In this document: positions 1 to 11,390 of the stretch, piece after piece | Numbering within the stretch: the stretch's first letter is position 1 | Layout: each line of letters begins with the position of its first letter | From: Paguma larvata | Lineage: Eukaryota > Chordata > Mammalia > Carnivora > Viverridae | Direction: 5' to 3' | Assembly (NCBI GenBank): GCA_030068075.1 | Contig: CM057830.1 | Span: forward strand, 28,242,247 to 28,306,246 | Length of the DNA stretch: 64,000 nucleotides | The notes under the pieces: generated by a model | The model's database searches: none | What the model was told of the DNA's origin: nothing | What the model saw: only the letters and a program-made list of their open reading frames with translations | Translations under genes and position numbers: made by a program

Positions 1-534
1 TGGAATCAGTCTACCTACCACATATATGTAACATGCAAATATTTCTTTCCCCAAAATAGGGACACACTTGGCCTACTGTTTTGTAGCATTTTTCTTTTAC
101 TTAAGAAAGTATCGTATCTTTCTATGTCTTTAACATTCTTCTATAACCACATTTTCTTGCTTTTATGTACAGAACATGGTCTTAAAGAGCATTATTAAAA
201 CAAAAGTTCAAAAAATGTTTTTCCTGAATCATGAGAATCCATTGACTTCAAAACTCAGTACTTGGAAGGGAACAAAAGTCTTTGGATCCATATGTTCTAT
301 AATATTTAAGAAATGATCTCAATCAGTTCCTGTAATTACAACTATCACTAAGAGGTTGCTTGTGACTGAGTAAGGTACATGGCCTGTGGAAACCCTTTTT
401 ACTTTAAGTGGCACTGTTTTCTAGTAAACAGAATAGCAAACATGTTGTTGCATTGCAGACCATAATATGAACTTATTGTGTGTGTAAATCAGCACCAAAA
501 GGAATAAAATCTAAGATGAAACACAAGCCATAGA
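1..534. other. Unassigned non-coding DNA
   Basis: AT-rich sequence with no repeat family, open frame or regulatory motif that I recognise. Confidence 0.5.
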
Positions 535-782
535 AGTCATTCTTGACTCTTTTGTATTTCTCCCACCTACATTTGTTCTCTCAGCAACTTCGGTTGGATA
601 TACCTTCAGAGTATAACCCAAATATAAACATCTCTTCCACTTCTGCTGCTATCATTCTGGTCCAAGCCATCATCATCTCTTGCCTGGACTGTTAGTCTAT
701 TGAATGATCAGATCTTTCTGCTTATATGCTTATCTCCTTAGAGGCAGTTTTCACAACAGCAGCCAACATTATCCTTTTAAAA

Positions 783-810
783 GTTTCTTTTTTAATGTTT
801 GTTTATTTAT

Positions 811-854
<44 letters not shown>

Positions 855-1031
855 GGAGAGTGAGCTTGACCGGGGGAGAGGATCAGAGAGAGAGAGAGGG
901 AGGGAGAATCTCAAGCAGAGTCCATGCTCAACATGGAGCTTGATGTGGGGCTCAGCCCCACAACTATGAGATCATGACCTGAGCTGAAATTAAGAGTTGA
1001 ACACTTAACCAACTGAGCCACCCCAGGGTCC
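783..1031 (-). mobile_element. SINEC (felid tRNA-Lys SINE)
   Basis: Minus-strand SINE: T-rich tail side at 783, an expanded (GA)n tract near 814-847, then the reverse complement of the tRNA-like head ending near 1031. It is flanked by a 20-bp TSD with one mismatch (763-782 and 1032-1051). It sits inside an L2. Confidence 0.93.
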
Positions 1032-1060
1032 CCAACCTTATCCTTTTAAAACAAGGTTAG

Positions 1061-1308
1061 GGGTGCTTGGGTGGCTCAGTTGGTTAAGCATCTGACTTCG
1101 GCTCAGGTCATGATCTCACAGTTGGAGCGTTAGAGTTCCACATCGGGCTCTGTGCTGACAGCTTAGAGCCTGGAGCCTGCTTTGGATCCTGTGTCTCCTC
1201 TCTCTCTGCCCCTCTCCCAGTCCTGTTCTCTGTTTTCTCTCTTTCTCTCTCTCTCTCACTCGCTCGCTCTCTCAAAGATAAACATTAAAAATTTTTTTAA
1301 AAAACCAT
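1061..1308 (+). mobile_element. SINEC (felid tRNA-Lys SINE)
   Basis: Plus-strand SINE with head GGGGTGCTTGGGTGGCTCAG, a CT-rich 3' part and an A-rich end. It is flanked by the short TSD AAGGTTAG (1053-1060 and 1309-1316). It lies head-to-head with the upstream SINE, with only 29 bp of host DNA between them. Confidence 0.93.
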
Positions 1309-1384
1309 AAGGTTAGATTATGTTACTTCTCTGCTCAAAACCCTTCAATGCCTTTCTGTTTGATTCTGTACAAATTTTGATAGA

Positions 1385-1814
1385 GTAGAAGAAATTGCAT
1401 AAGCAAAGTATTTAACCGAATAGAGTTTAATGACGAGGCTATAAGCATTTATGAACTTAAGGAAAAACAAAGATCACTGAAACAAGCAGGATCCAGCAAC
1501 AGCAGAAAGTCTTTCCTTGCCCAGGTCTGAGATTGGAAGTAACAGTTTTACGAGGGCACCTTGAGAGCTAGAGCCATGGAACAAGGATGCCCAAAGGGAG
1601 CTGTGGCCACCCATGACCAAAACAGAGGTTCTTATTTCTCCACTCTCCTGTCAGTGCATCCTTCCAGTTGGCCAGACCCAAATGAAGGCCACAGGGCAAA
1701 TGATCCAGGGTGGTGCATCCTCCCAAGACAGAAAGGAGAAGGGTGGTAAGGGATCTGCAGGCGCAAATAGGGCAGGCCCTCTCCATAAGGGTAAAAGCCA
1801 CACCCTTAACTGTT
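1385..1814. other. Unassigned block inside the L2
   Basis: About 430 bp that does not fit the L2 around it; L2 similarity stops near 1384 and resumes near 1815. It is more G+C-rich than its surroundings and holds overlapping short open frames on both strands (60-77 codons) that resemble nothing I know. It looks like an old inserted element, possibly LTR-derived, but I could not name it. Confidence 0.4.
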
Positions 1815-2499
1815 CACTCTCCTTTCAATCTTTGCCTTAATTTTCTGCTACCTGCCTCCCCGCACCCACCAAACCGATCTTCTTATAGTTCCTGTAGCAC
1901 ATACCAGGCACAATCCTTCTCCATGGCCTTAACATAGGCTTTCCTCTGCATTAAGTGCTTTTGCCTCAGGTAGGTCTCTGGGGCTTATGCACTCACGGAC
2001 ATTAGGGCTCTGTTTAAATGTAGCCGTTTCCCCCCGCCTACCTTCTTTAAAATTGAATCACACCTCTTCCTGCATTCTTTATCCTCCTTCCTTGCCTAAA
2101 TGTTCTGTAGGCACTTTTCTCCATCTAGTATAACAAAGATGTATGTTTTCTTTGTTTTTTGTTTTCTACCACAAACGTGTAAGCTCCAGGAAGTATGTCT
2201 GCTTTATACACAGCTCTACCCAGCACCTTGACCAATGACTGGGTCACAGTAAGTGCTCTATAAATATTTGTTGATTAAATGAATGCAGGAGTTGAATCCA
2301 AACTCATTTTACAGTCAAGTAAATGGAGTTCCCAAGAGGCAGTCAGGATAAACCAGAATATCCTCTTTTGCATGTGAAGAAGAATCTTTAATTAGCCCAG
2401 CTTAGGTGTGTTGGGATATCTTGTCATCCTTATAATTTTGCTTAATACCACTGTTTCTGTGATGCACCTGATCTTCTGTCTTCTATCTCATAGCCTGCC

Positions 2500-2950
2500 T
2501 CTTGGATTGCAGGACAATATACTTTTATGAATTCCTTCTTATTTTGCTAACTACTGCTTTTGGTTCTTTTCACTGGTTCTTCTTTTGTTCCGAAGACATT
2601 TAAATGTTAGAATGCCCCAAAACCTTGTCCTTGGATTTCTTTTCTGCGTTTAATTTTTAGATGATTGCATGAAATTTCATAAATGATGACTGCTACATTT
2701 ATGCCTCTAGTTTGTATTTCTGCCTTGAACTCCAAATTGGTATATCCACATTGCTTATGTGTGTAAACTTAGTGTGTCCTGAACTGAGCTCCTGATAATT
2801 CTCACTAGTAAATAACAACTGCTGTAGTGTCATCATGGTTAATGGAAACACCTTTCTTCTAAATGCTCAGGCCAAAACTTTGCTGACTCTTCTCTTTTGC
2901 TCATATTCCATATCCAATCTCTCAAGATACTCTGTCAGTTCTTTTAGTTT
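2500..2950 (+). mobile_element. L2 LINE fragment
   Basis: Diverged L2 sequence in sense orientation. It is recognised from the run of phrases around 'TGTGTCCTGAACTGAGCTCCT' (2776) and 'CCATATCCAATCTCTCAAG' (2907). These correspond to the part of L2 lying 5' of the segment at 535-2286. Confidence 0.5.
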
Positions 2951-3084
2951 TAGAATATTAAAAAGGCTATACTGAATGACCTGTTCATACATAATACCAT
3001 TCTTGTAATAAATTCCTAAAAAGAATAGCATGAACAAACATTCCAAGTTTATTTCACTGTTTTGATAGCTGCCTGGTTGTATTT

Positions 3085-3290
3085 CCTACATTGATTCATT
3101 CATTCACTCAGCAAATAATTGTAGAGAATATGTGGTGTTGAAGAAACTCTTTCAATGATCAGCGATAGAGTTGAGGCCTGAGCCCTTATGATACTTAATC
3201 TGCTTAAGTGGAAGACAGAAAGGTGAATTACTAATGACAAACTCTGGTGAACATTAGAAAATAAACAAGCAGAGACTTATATAAAATATA
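3085..3290 (-). mobile_element. L2 3'-end fragment
   Basis: Antisense L2 3' end: a TTCATTCATTCACTCAGCAAA-type start near 3095, followed by degraded sequence to the 'AATAAACAAGC' stretch near 3261. Confidence 0.45.
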
Positions 3291-4032
3291 ACCAGAGGAA
3301 CATTCATATTATAAAGTAGTATTAAAGACCTCATTATCCTGAAACTTGTCCACCTTGAATATTTTAACTAATTGTGTCTTTTGTTTATTACTTGTTATTT
3401 TTAATTGCTTTGTTTTTAATTTCAATATACAGGATCAGTTTGAGAGATGAAAACTGAAAAAAAATATCCCCTTAAATATGGATATTTTGGCATTCTTCAC
3501 CCTCAGTCTTAGTAATCTAAGATTTAGCCCAGAGCCCTAAAGTTACAAACTGATTAAATGCAAAACAGTACATGTAGTCTTATAAATATTGAGGCAACCA
3601 TGCATGAGCCAAAAATAAACAGTGCTGCTATTCTTGGGGCCATAAAATAAACATTTGCAAAAAATATGAATAAACATGAGAGGGAGACAATGAAACTATG
3701 GTGACATGTAAAAGTAAGTACTGAAATCGCTCATGTTGTAGTGAGAAGGCAGGATCCTCCAGCCACCAGTGAACATGTGTCAGTAACAACCTTAAATCTT
3801 CATAATCTACCACTGCTGTTGTCTCTTGTAGTACGTGGAAGGGATTTATTACAGTATAGACAGGAAATGAAAATTTCCAAAGAGAACACAGATCTAATTG
3901 TGTCTTCTTATGCAGCATGTGATTTCACTGAGACAACAACTATATTCCAAAGAATGAAAGCTAGTTGTGTTTTCTGTTTCTTCTAAAAGTGCAGAACTTA
4001 ACTAGACTGTCAACCCCTAAGTTGTCCTGTAT
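3291..4032. other. Unassigned non-coding DNA
   Basis: No recognised repeat or gene. Overlapping short frames occur on both strands at 3628-3986, without a coding signature. Confidence 0.45.
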
Positions 4033-4048
4033 AAATTTATCAAGTTTT

Positions 4049-4253
4049 TTTTAAGTTTATGTATTTATTTTGAGAAAGAGAGTACAAGCAAGGGAGGGGC
4101 AGAGAGAGAGACAGAGGGACAGAGAGTCCCAAACAGGCTCTGCACTCTCACTGCAGAACCCAGTGTGGGGCTTGATCTCACAAACTGTGAGATCATGACC
4201 TGAGCTGAAATCGAAACAGACTCTTAACCGACTGACCCACCCAGGTGCCCCAT
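4049..4253 (-). mobile_element. SINEC
   Basis: Minus-strand SINE, poly-T side at 4049 and head complement ending in CCCAGGTGCCCC near 4252. Imperfect TSDs lie at about 4033-4048 and 4254-4269. Confidence 0.92.
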
Positions 4254-4319
4254 GAATATATCACGTTTTAAGCAAAGTTTTTTCTGGTGCCTGAAAACCA
4301 GAAAAACTCAGTTTTCTGA

Positions 4320-4540
4320 CTGCTCAGTTGGTTAAGCATCTGACTTTGGCTCAGGTCATGATCTCATTGTTTGTGGGTTCGAGCCCCGTGTTGGGCTCTG
4401 TGCTGACAACTAGGAGCCTGGAACCTGCTTCAGATTGTATTTCCCTTTCTCTCTGCCCCTCCCCCACTCACATTCAGTCTCTCTCTCTCTCTCTCTCTCT
4501 TTCTCAAAAATAAACTAAACATTAAAATTTTTAAAAAATA
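4320..4540 (+). mobile_element. SINEC, head slightly truncated
   Basis: Plus-strand SINE that starts within the A-box region (GCTCAGTTGGTTAAG); the first 13 or so bases of the usual head are missing. The B-box-like GGTTCGAGCCC is kept near 4376-4386. It has a (TC)n tract and an A-rich tail. No clear TSD is visible. Confidence 0.9.
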
Positions 4541-5539
4541 GTAAAACAAAGCCTTTTCTTAAAATTACTTAAACAACTTTGCATTTGACATGAGAGGGAT
4601 GTCACTTGGCTGAAAACATCCTTACCATCAGATATGAAACCTAAACTTGGCAGTGACTCAAGGAAGACCTGACTTCTCTTGTGACTCCTGCTCCCTTATC
4701 TCAGTTTCAAGGGTGAATTCACAGGTGGGGACAGATTTGGTGCAGTTGAAAGTCATTTGAACCAGATGGTTACAAACAGACCAAGTGTCCTGTGCCTACT
4801 CAGCTCTTCATTTGGGTCTGGAATAGAAAGCTTGCTGGCTCAGTGCTAATAAAACTTTTTTAATGAAAGGGAGGTCAAACACTCAGCCATGCCACCTGGC
4901 ACCATTAAAAGAATCAGCTTGAGCTGACCATGTTCAAATGAATACTTTGAGTGTAAAATCAACAGAACTAAAGGAGAAAGAGAGAGGAAAAAAATCCATG
5001 TCATAAAAGACACAGTTAAAAGAACCTCAGTAGAGGTTGAAAATATTTTCCATTTGGGATTATACATGCCAAAAGGGTGACTGCTTCTCTTTACATTTCT
5101 TTGTAGCAAGCCAAGACAGGGCAGAGGTAGATAAGCCCTTAGTAAACAAATGAAAAAAAATCCAAGGGTGAATGGGGAAAACTAGTGTCCTGTGGGTGTG
5201 CACATCCTTCAAGGCCTGGTGGCAGCCACTATTCTAGATCTGAGTGGGAGTCTTAGTGGTAGGGAAAATGCAACACCAAATGAATGGTATTTTCTTTTGA
5301 TAATTTTCAGGATATCAGTAGATCACCATTTTTTTCCAAAGGCTCTGTGGTTGCCCAGATACCAAGTTGAAATCATCTGTGACTCCCCACTTGTCTTCTT
5401 AAGTTCATAAAACATCAAGTAGACTGCTAACTTCTAGGGCAGAAGGAAGTATGTCTTGTGTCTAACTATGGGTAAGCAGAAGTAGTATTTATTTTAAATG
5501 TTTTTTATGATTCAAGTTTGAGAGTAGGGGAGGAATGCA
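4541..5539. other. Unassigned non-coding DNA
   Basis: About 1 kb with no recognised repeat. Short frames at 4846-5109 (minus) and 5192-5410 (plus) show no family resemblance. Confidence 0.45.
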
Positions 5540-5553
5540 TCACTAGGATGTTT

Positions 5554-5559
5554 TTATTT

Positions 5560-5611
<52 letters not shown>

Positions 5612-5759
5612 CACTTGTAGCAGGGGCAGGGCAGAGGAGAGAGAGAAACTTAAGTAGGCTCCATGCCCAGCCCAGAGCTGCATCTCATGACCCTGAGATC
5701 ATGACCCGAGACGAAATCAAGAGTCAGATGCTTAACTAAGTCAGCCACCCAGGCGCCCC
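5554..5759 (-). mobile_element. SINEC with expanded (GA)n
   Basis: Minus-strand SINE flanked by a perfect 14-bp TSD, TCACTAGGATGTTT, at 5540-5553 and 5760-5773. The tail-side CT tract has grown to a near-pure (GA)n run at about 5563-5608. Confidence 0.95.
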
Positions 5760-5833
5760 TCACTAGGATGTTTGGGGGGCAAATAAATGGGGTCCATACA
5801 GGGAATGTGAATTAATACAAAAACATGCCCTCA

Positions 5834-6043
5834 GGGGCCCATAGGTGGCTCAGCTGGTTAAGTGTGGGACTCTTGATTTCAGCTCAGGTCATGATCTCCC
5901 AGTTTGTGAGATTGAGTCCTGCACAGGGCTTGTGCTGACAGTACAGAGCCTGCTTGGGTTTCGCTCTCTTTCCCTCTCTCTCTATCCCTCCCACCACTAA
6001 TGTGTTCTCTCTCTCTCAAAATAAATAAAAAAACTTAAAAAAA
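5834..6043 (+). mobile_element. SINEC, older copy
   Basis: Plus-strand SINE with diverged head GGGGCCCATAGGTGGCTCAG. The body is shortened and the tail reads AAAATAAATAAAA. It pairs head-to-head with the preceding SINE across 74 bp. Confidence 0.9.
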
Positions 6044-6707
6044 TAGGATACCCTTATGGATAACCTCAAGGCCAGACTGGAGAAGAAATTCTGATTAAGG
6101 ACAGGACAATTTCTAGTAAAAGTTGAGAGAAACTTTTTGTTAGTTTGTCTAGAGAGATGTTCTCTTCATTTTCAGACTCTTCAGCGACTAAGTACATAAT
6201 CTTCTCCCCTACAGTGATAGGTATTTCAGGTAGAACTATTTTCTGTGTAATTTTAATTCCATGTGTTACATTTTACATTGACTATTTCTATTTAGGACTT
6301 TTGGTTCCTCCCTAGACAATGAAAGAATTTATCTTTGGTAAAATAAAAAAAAAAAATAACAGATTTCTAGGGTCCATTAATGAAAGCTCACTTTGAAGTT
6401 CAGAGCAACCTCGCTGAATTGGAAGGGGTTTGGAAGGGAAGGTAAATGCCCTGGGTGGCTTGGAGTTGCTGACAGGGCACTAGATGGAATCACTGGGAAG
6501 CCACTATATATCTCACATTCTATATTCTTGTTTCTCCAGTCCCTATTTTCTCATTCCCTTCTCCCTAGCAGTAGACCATATTTAGCACAGAAAGTAGGTG
6601 TCATGTGCATCTAATACTTTTTTCTGTGTGAAATAGAGGAGGTGAAGGGTTATTTTCATACAGATAAACACTGTGTGGAGAAAGGGAAATTAAAATAAAG
6701 AAAAAGA
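6044..6707. other. Unassigned non-coding DNA
   Basis: No recognised repeat. A 12-base poly-A run lies near 6346. Confidence 0.4.
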
Positions 6708-6940
6708 GGGGCACGTGGGTGGCTCAGTCGATTAAGCAGCCAACTTCGGCTTAGGTCATGATCTCATGGTTAGTGAATTCGGTCAGTGAGTTTGAGCTCT
6801 GCATCGGGCTCTGTGCTGACAGCCCAGAGCCTGCTTCAGATTCTGTGTCTCCCTATCCCTCTGCCTCTCCCCTGCTTGCACTCTGTCTCTCTCTCTCTCT
6901 GAAAAATAAACATTTAAATAATAAAAAAAGAAAAAGAAAA
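6708..6940 (+). mobile_element. SINEC
   Basis: Plus-strand SINE starting GGGGCACGTGGGTGGCTCAG, ending in an A-rich tail with AAAGAAAAAG units that resemble the 5' flank at 6698-6707 (likely TSD). It contains a small internal duplication around GAATTCGGTCAGTGAG near 6774. Confidence 0.92.
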
Positions 6941-7795
6941 AAAGAAAAACAACTAATATTTAAAGCAGGGAGAATTAAAGAAGGAAGATTTCCAGAACCT
7001 TTCTGAACACTTGGTTGCAAATTTTGAATCATAGTTGCTGTGCAATAGTTGACTTTTCTTGTTAGAGTAGGGGATAAAATGCATGAAAGAAAGTTTGTGT
7101 CTCTTGTCCTCAAGAAGAAGAATGAGTGCTATCATTTTCATGTTTATTATGATAGCTATTTCTGGTAATTCTAAAGCTATTAAATGCTATGAAACATAAA
7201 CTATTTCTAATACACTGAAGGAGCAGCCAATTTACACAACAGCTGGGAAAGAAAATCAAAGCCACTCCATTGGACCAGCTGAATCTGTGAGAGAGGCATT
7301 TCATACCCTTCCAGCTGACGCAGCATGAAGATCAAACTGGCAGCTGTATTTTAGGGAAAATATGTCACAACAGACAAATGTAAGAAAAGGACAGATCCAC
7401 AAAAAAGATCTTCTGCATATGAATCACACTAGTAGGAAAACTGCAGAATGGATAAGTAAAAAGTTAGGCATCACCCCCTCAATATTTAGAAGGCCCCTCA
7501 TACCCACTGAAACCACCATAAGATAAAGTAAATTTTTAGAATTCTTTCTCATGGAAACAGAAATCATAAGGCAGAATCTCCTAAATATATTTACTATTGG
7601 TCTCTTTGTGCTATCCTTACACAAAATTCTCATGGAACTGTCAATAACCAAATCTCCATAAAAGCCAAGAAGAGAAAAACCCCTATCAGATGTATATATT
7701 TTTGCATGTAGCTACAACTTTACACCTTAAAAACGTACTAAATATAAACTGTTGTCAAAACAGTCCTGTCACGTTTGCCAAGTATTGCAGACTGT
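6941..7795. other. Unassigned non-coding DNA
   Basis: No recognised repeat. Several minus-strand frames of 62-86 codons (6853-7651) begin in or next to the SINE tail or are AT-rich, and have no coding signature. Confidence 0.4.
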
Positions 7796-7945
7796 ATTGA
7801 GCTTATCGTGTGGCAACCATTATTATCTGTGAACCAGGTACCTTTGTTTCTTCCAGTTGTATTGCTGAGGAATGCTCACAGAGTGCTTAAGTAGCCTTCC
7901 CAAGGTCACACGAAAGTGGCGAAGATTCAATTCCAGATCATTGGG
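7796..7945 (+). mobile_element. MIR SINE fragment
   Basis: Sense MIR core: 'GCTTAAGTAGCCTTCCCAAG' followed by GTCACACGAAAGTGG and 'GATTCAATTCCAGATCATTG' at 7887-7942. This matches the conserved MIR core-to-3' segment. Confidence 0.65.
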
Positions 7946-8265
7946 TTTTGAAAAACTGGAGTCTGTCTCATTTTATTCTACATGGTGGTTACCTAGTTTT
8001 ACTTGAACCTTTTTATAATGGAGGTTGCTGGATAATTCCCAGTTCCCAGGGCAGAGTGTTTAATATTGAGCAGTTCAGAATGTCCCCGTCTACTCCACTC
8101 ATTTTTCATAGAAAGATGTTTTGGAGCCATGGAGATCCAATGTAATCTGCTCTTTGGATGACAATCATGTGTACATTTGAAGGTGGCCGTCAACCTGATT
8201 CCATTTTGCATCTTTTCTTTTCCTTAATAAATCCTCCAACTTTTTTTTACATAATGTGTATTGGG

Positions 8266-8460
8266 TCCCTTTGACTTCCTGGCTATTGGGAATGTTACTT
8301 ATATCTCTGTGCCTCAGTCTCTTTGACTCTAAAATTGGAACCATAATATGTCCTACCACTCAGTTTTGTTGAGAAAATTTAATACCAGGTTAATACATGC
8401 AAAACTCTTAGTATCTGGCATATACCAAGTGCTCAATAGTGTTTGTTATTAATAGTATTA
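8266..8460 (-). mobile_element. MIR SINE fragment
   Basis: Antisense MIR: 'TCTCTGTGCCTCAGTCTCTTT' near 8303, then a degraded middle and 'CCAAGTGCTCAATAGTGTTTG' near 8427. Confidence 0.6.
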
Positions 8461-9644
8461 TTTCTGGTATCATGACTATCCTTAGGGCTTTCGTGGTGAT
8501 TAGAATATGATCACATAGGAAAAGCCATTAGCACAGAGCATGGGGCAACTAAATCACTTAATAAATGTAAAGCTCCTCAATTTTTCCCTAAGTATCTAAT
8601 GTATAGGTAGGCTATATGATTTCTTGTATCCCAGTGAGAGTTTATTTTGTAATTTCTCACATTTGATTGTTTGCTGTACAATAGACCAGTCAGAATTCCA
8701 TCTCTGTATTAGCAGTAGATTTTTGTTATGTATATTCCTTTCTTAAACAACTGTGACCTCTGACTTTAGAATGAATGTCATTCAATTCTATTGGACATCA
8801 ACTGCAGGGAAAAAAAATCAATCTGCTGCAATGCCTTGATAAATGTGTCTTTCCATGGGTCAGTCATAATGATTCTGGAATGTTTGAAGAATGTTCTTTA
8901 AGACAGTGGTCGACATTCTCCACGCCCACCAGGAGGCCAACATCAGGGCCTTGGCAATGAATTTCTGTCACGGTACAGATGCTGTAGATTTTTATTAGGT
9001 TCCACAGCTGCAGCACTTTAAAGGGATGCTTTCTCAGAATAAACATACTGGTGCAAACCTCCATGCTGAACAGTAACATGTCTCAATGAGAATTTTCAGA
9101 ATACAGTTTTCTAGGCTACTTTTTCTTTGGCTTTATTTATTGGCTTGATTAACTGAATAATGCCTGAAACTATGTCATAGACCTAATCAGTGCGAGAAAA
9201 ACAACAAAAAGTGCAGGGTGTTTGCCTTGGCTACTCAATAACTTCTGTGAATTATGTGCATGGTAGGAAGATAGGTAAAGCCAAGGGTTGAGAAGTGATC
9301 TGTTAGGACCAGGTGTAAGAAGGCGTACATCATGGCTACTGTTAAGCATATAATTGCATTATAAATGGTCGTGCAAATGAGTCATGGAAACTATGGGTGT
9401 TTTTTCTTTGTGGGGAGAAGGGAGAATTCTATCATTCATTCTGAAAATAAAATAAAACTCATCATCTCTCTTTTAAATCTGTTCTTTTTGTACAAAAAAG
9501 ATCACATTTAATCATCATTTCAAAATCATATATATTCCTAAAGAGTAGGAAAAATATCTTTTAAAATATTGAGCACACTGAGACATTTAATAGTTAACAT
9601 AGTTACCATTTAACAGTGTTAATACTGATTTTGGGCTCCTGGAG
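8461..9644. other. Unassigned non-coding DNA
   Basis: No recognised repeat except a possible MIR tail near 8520-8575. Frames at 8775-9079 on opposite strands overlap each other and show nothing recognisable. Confidence 0.4.
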
Positions 9645-9645
9645 T

Positions 9646-9678
<33 letters not shown>

Positions 9679-9680
9679 AC
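9645..9680. repeat. (TA)n microsatellite
   Basis: Short TGTGTG then TATATA run with one interruption. Confidence 0.9.
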
Positions 9681-10139
9681 TGCAAACCTTCAATTCTTTA
9701 CCATGGTCCATTATTTTCATAACTCTATAATTATTGAATCCTCAGGCTCAATCTAATTTTTCAAAGTACAAGTACTTTCAGCTACTACCATTGGTACTTT
9801 ATGGCCACAGATATTTTTACCCATGCTCTCCAAAGAATGATTTCCAAGGAGTGATTAAATAAAAATGATAAATACAGTCTTACCCATGTAGGGAAACTGT
9901 CTCATTCCTTGACATTTGCTTGGAGGTTGGCACTCAGTTTCCTTTTTAATAAGCGCTTTAAAGTTATTGCCTTTCATACACTGGACATATATAAGATCTA
10001 GTTCTTTTGAATTTATTTCATGGCCTTTCCATCTTGTACTTATAAAGAGTTCATAATTTATTTAGCTGTACATTGTAGATGCTTGCTGCCTTGGCCATCT
10101 ACACTCATGTCTCTTACCAACCCTAAATTATCTCAGAGC
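9681..10139. other. Unassigned non-coding DNA
   Basis: No recognised repeat or gene. Confidence 0.4.
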
Positions 10140-10740
10140 CCTTAGTTGAAAGCAAAGTATGATTTGGTGGCGCCGTGTTCTAAGTGTAGCCAAGGTTTGT
10201 GTTAATTGGGAATCGCAAGACACATAGGCATGGATGTGACTGTCATGAAGGAAGAAGTTTGTTCTACTCACAGATCCCTAGAAACAGGAGGCACAGCAAT
10301 GTTGTGCTGTGCCACATGGGAGAAGCACGAGGGTCAGTCAAGAGGCTGATAGTGCAAGAGGAAAACGTGATCAGGAGCCTATATTATGGTTTCCGTGGGA
10401 AGGAATGGGTGAGACAGGGTAAGCAGTCTTAAGAATGGGGAGTTTGAGTGATTTCAGTGGGCTCTGGGGCATAGTGGCTGTCCCTAGTTGTCTGGTACCT
10501 GGCTCTGGGGTGATTAGGGCAGGGGGATAGTGATCCAAAAGTAAGAGCCTGATAAAAAGAGCTAGTTGGGGGTATGGGCTCTGGATTGCTTGCTTTGTAC
10601 ATGAAAGGCATGTTTCCGAAGTAAGTTGCTTTCCATCTCTAGGAATTAGCTAACTGTGGGAGGGTCAGTTTCTCCAGAGTCAGCAAGGCCCCAAGATGAG
10701 AATATAAAAAGCATGAGAATATAAGAAATAAAAGTCATGT
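10140..10740. mobile_element. Possible old LTR-like element
   Basis: A comparatively G+C-rich 600-bp block. It includes 'GAAGAAGTTTGTTCTACTCAC' near 10250, 'TGTCTGGTACCTGGCTCTGGG' near 10489, and TATA-like and AATAAA-like motifs near 10703-10731. The composition and length resemble a solo LTR and I have a weak memory of similar mammalian repeats, but I cannot name it or define its ends. Frames at 10199-10432 (plus) and 10429-10611 (minus) are not recognisable proteins. Confidence 0.3.
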
Positions 10741-10779
10741 TTAACACAGGTTGGTGCCCATGGTGAGACACCTCACCTG

Positions 10780-10890
10780 TATGATTGATTTGTGAGCTCT
10801 TCAGGATAAATTGTCTTATCTGTCATTACATGCACAGCCAGAGCACAAAGCCTGGCCCATGGGAAGTGATTATTGATATTTGGTGTATTC
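10780..10890 (+). mobile_element. L2 3'-end fragment
   Basis: Shows the L2 3' pattern: TGTGAGCTCTTCAGGATAAA, then 'GCACAAAGCCTGGCCCATGGG' and a degraded ATTGATATTTGG end. Confidence 0.5.
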
Positions 10891-11235
10891 CAGGGCCTAG
10901 GCTGCACTACTAGTAAGTTATGTGTGCCTCCTGAACTTTACAGGAATATTTGGGAGGAAAACAAAAGGCCAAGATAGAACCCTATTTTGTTTATCTAGTA
11001 ATAACAATAATTGATAACACTAAGATTCACTAAGTCCCTAGATATCCTTCCAAATAATTGAAAGACATTAATTTCAGATGGCACATGGGACTCAGCTCTT
11101 TGTCTCAGTTCTTTGATGAGCCCTAACTTGCTCCCCTTCACTGTCTCACTTCCTAAATCTGTAAGCTTCTTCCTTTCAGCATCTGTGTATCTGTGTTCCC
11201 TACAGTAGTGCTTAAGAGATCAAACACATCAGTCA

Positions 11236-11390
11236 GTCTGACGGCAACCATTTATTGAGCACCCATGGAGTACATAACCCACAGAGTGTGTCAGAGTAAA
11301 TAACAAAAACCAAGTTAAATGACTATTATCAAAATGAGTACAAGCAACAGGCTCCTCTTTAAGGATGAGCAAATTGAAGTTCTCAATTTT
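11236..11390 (+). mobile_element. Possible MIR fragment
   Basis: 'CCATTTATTGAGCACCCATGG' at 11249 matches the MIR 5' region. The rest to about 11390 is much degraded. Confidence 0.4.

Larger units (their letters stand above)
535..2286 (+). mobile_element. L2 LINE relic, interrupted
   Basis: Diverged L2 3' half in sense orientation. Recognisable L2 phrases occur in order: the 'TTGCCTGGACT' region near 680, 'TCTGCTCAAAACCCTTCAATG' near 1331, 'TTTTGCCTCAGG' near 1960 and the 3' end 'AGTGCTCTATAAATATTTG' near 2252. Host L2 segments are about 535-782, 1032-1060, 1309-1384 and 1815-2286. Two SINEs and an unassigned 430-bp block lie between them. No coding capacity remains. Confidence 0.7.

Noticed and set aside
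704..943. 79-codon frame with (RE)n repeats (also 5518-5739)
   Set aside because: Translation of the (GA)n tract in antisense SINEs, not a protein.
1061..1150. tRNA-Lys-like genes in the SINE heads
   Set aside because: They are SINE heads with diverged arms followed by the SINE body, not functional tRNA genes.
4328..4513. Recurring short frames with 'SLEPASDSVSPS'-type endings (also 6758, 17721, 42674, 57274, 61663)
   Set aside because: Same reading frame through the SINE body in many copies; repeat-derived, not a gene family.
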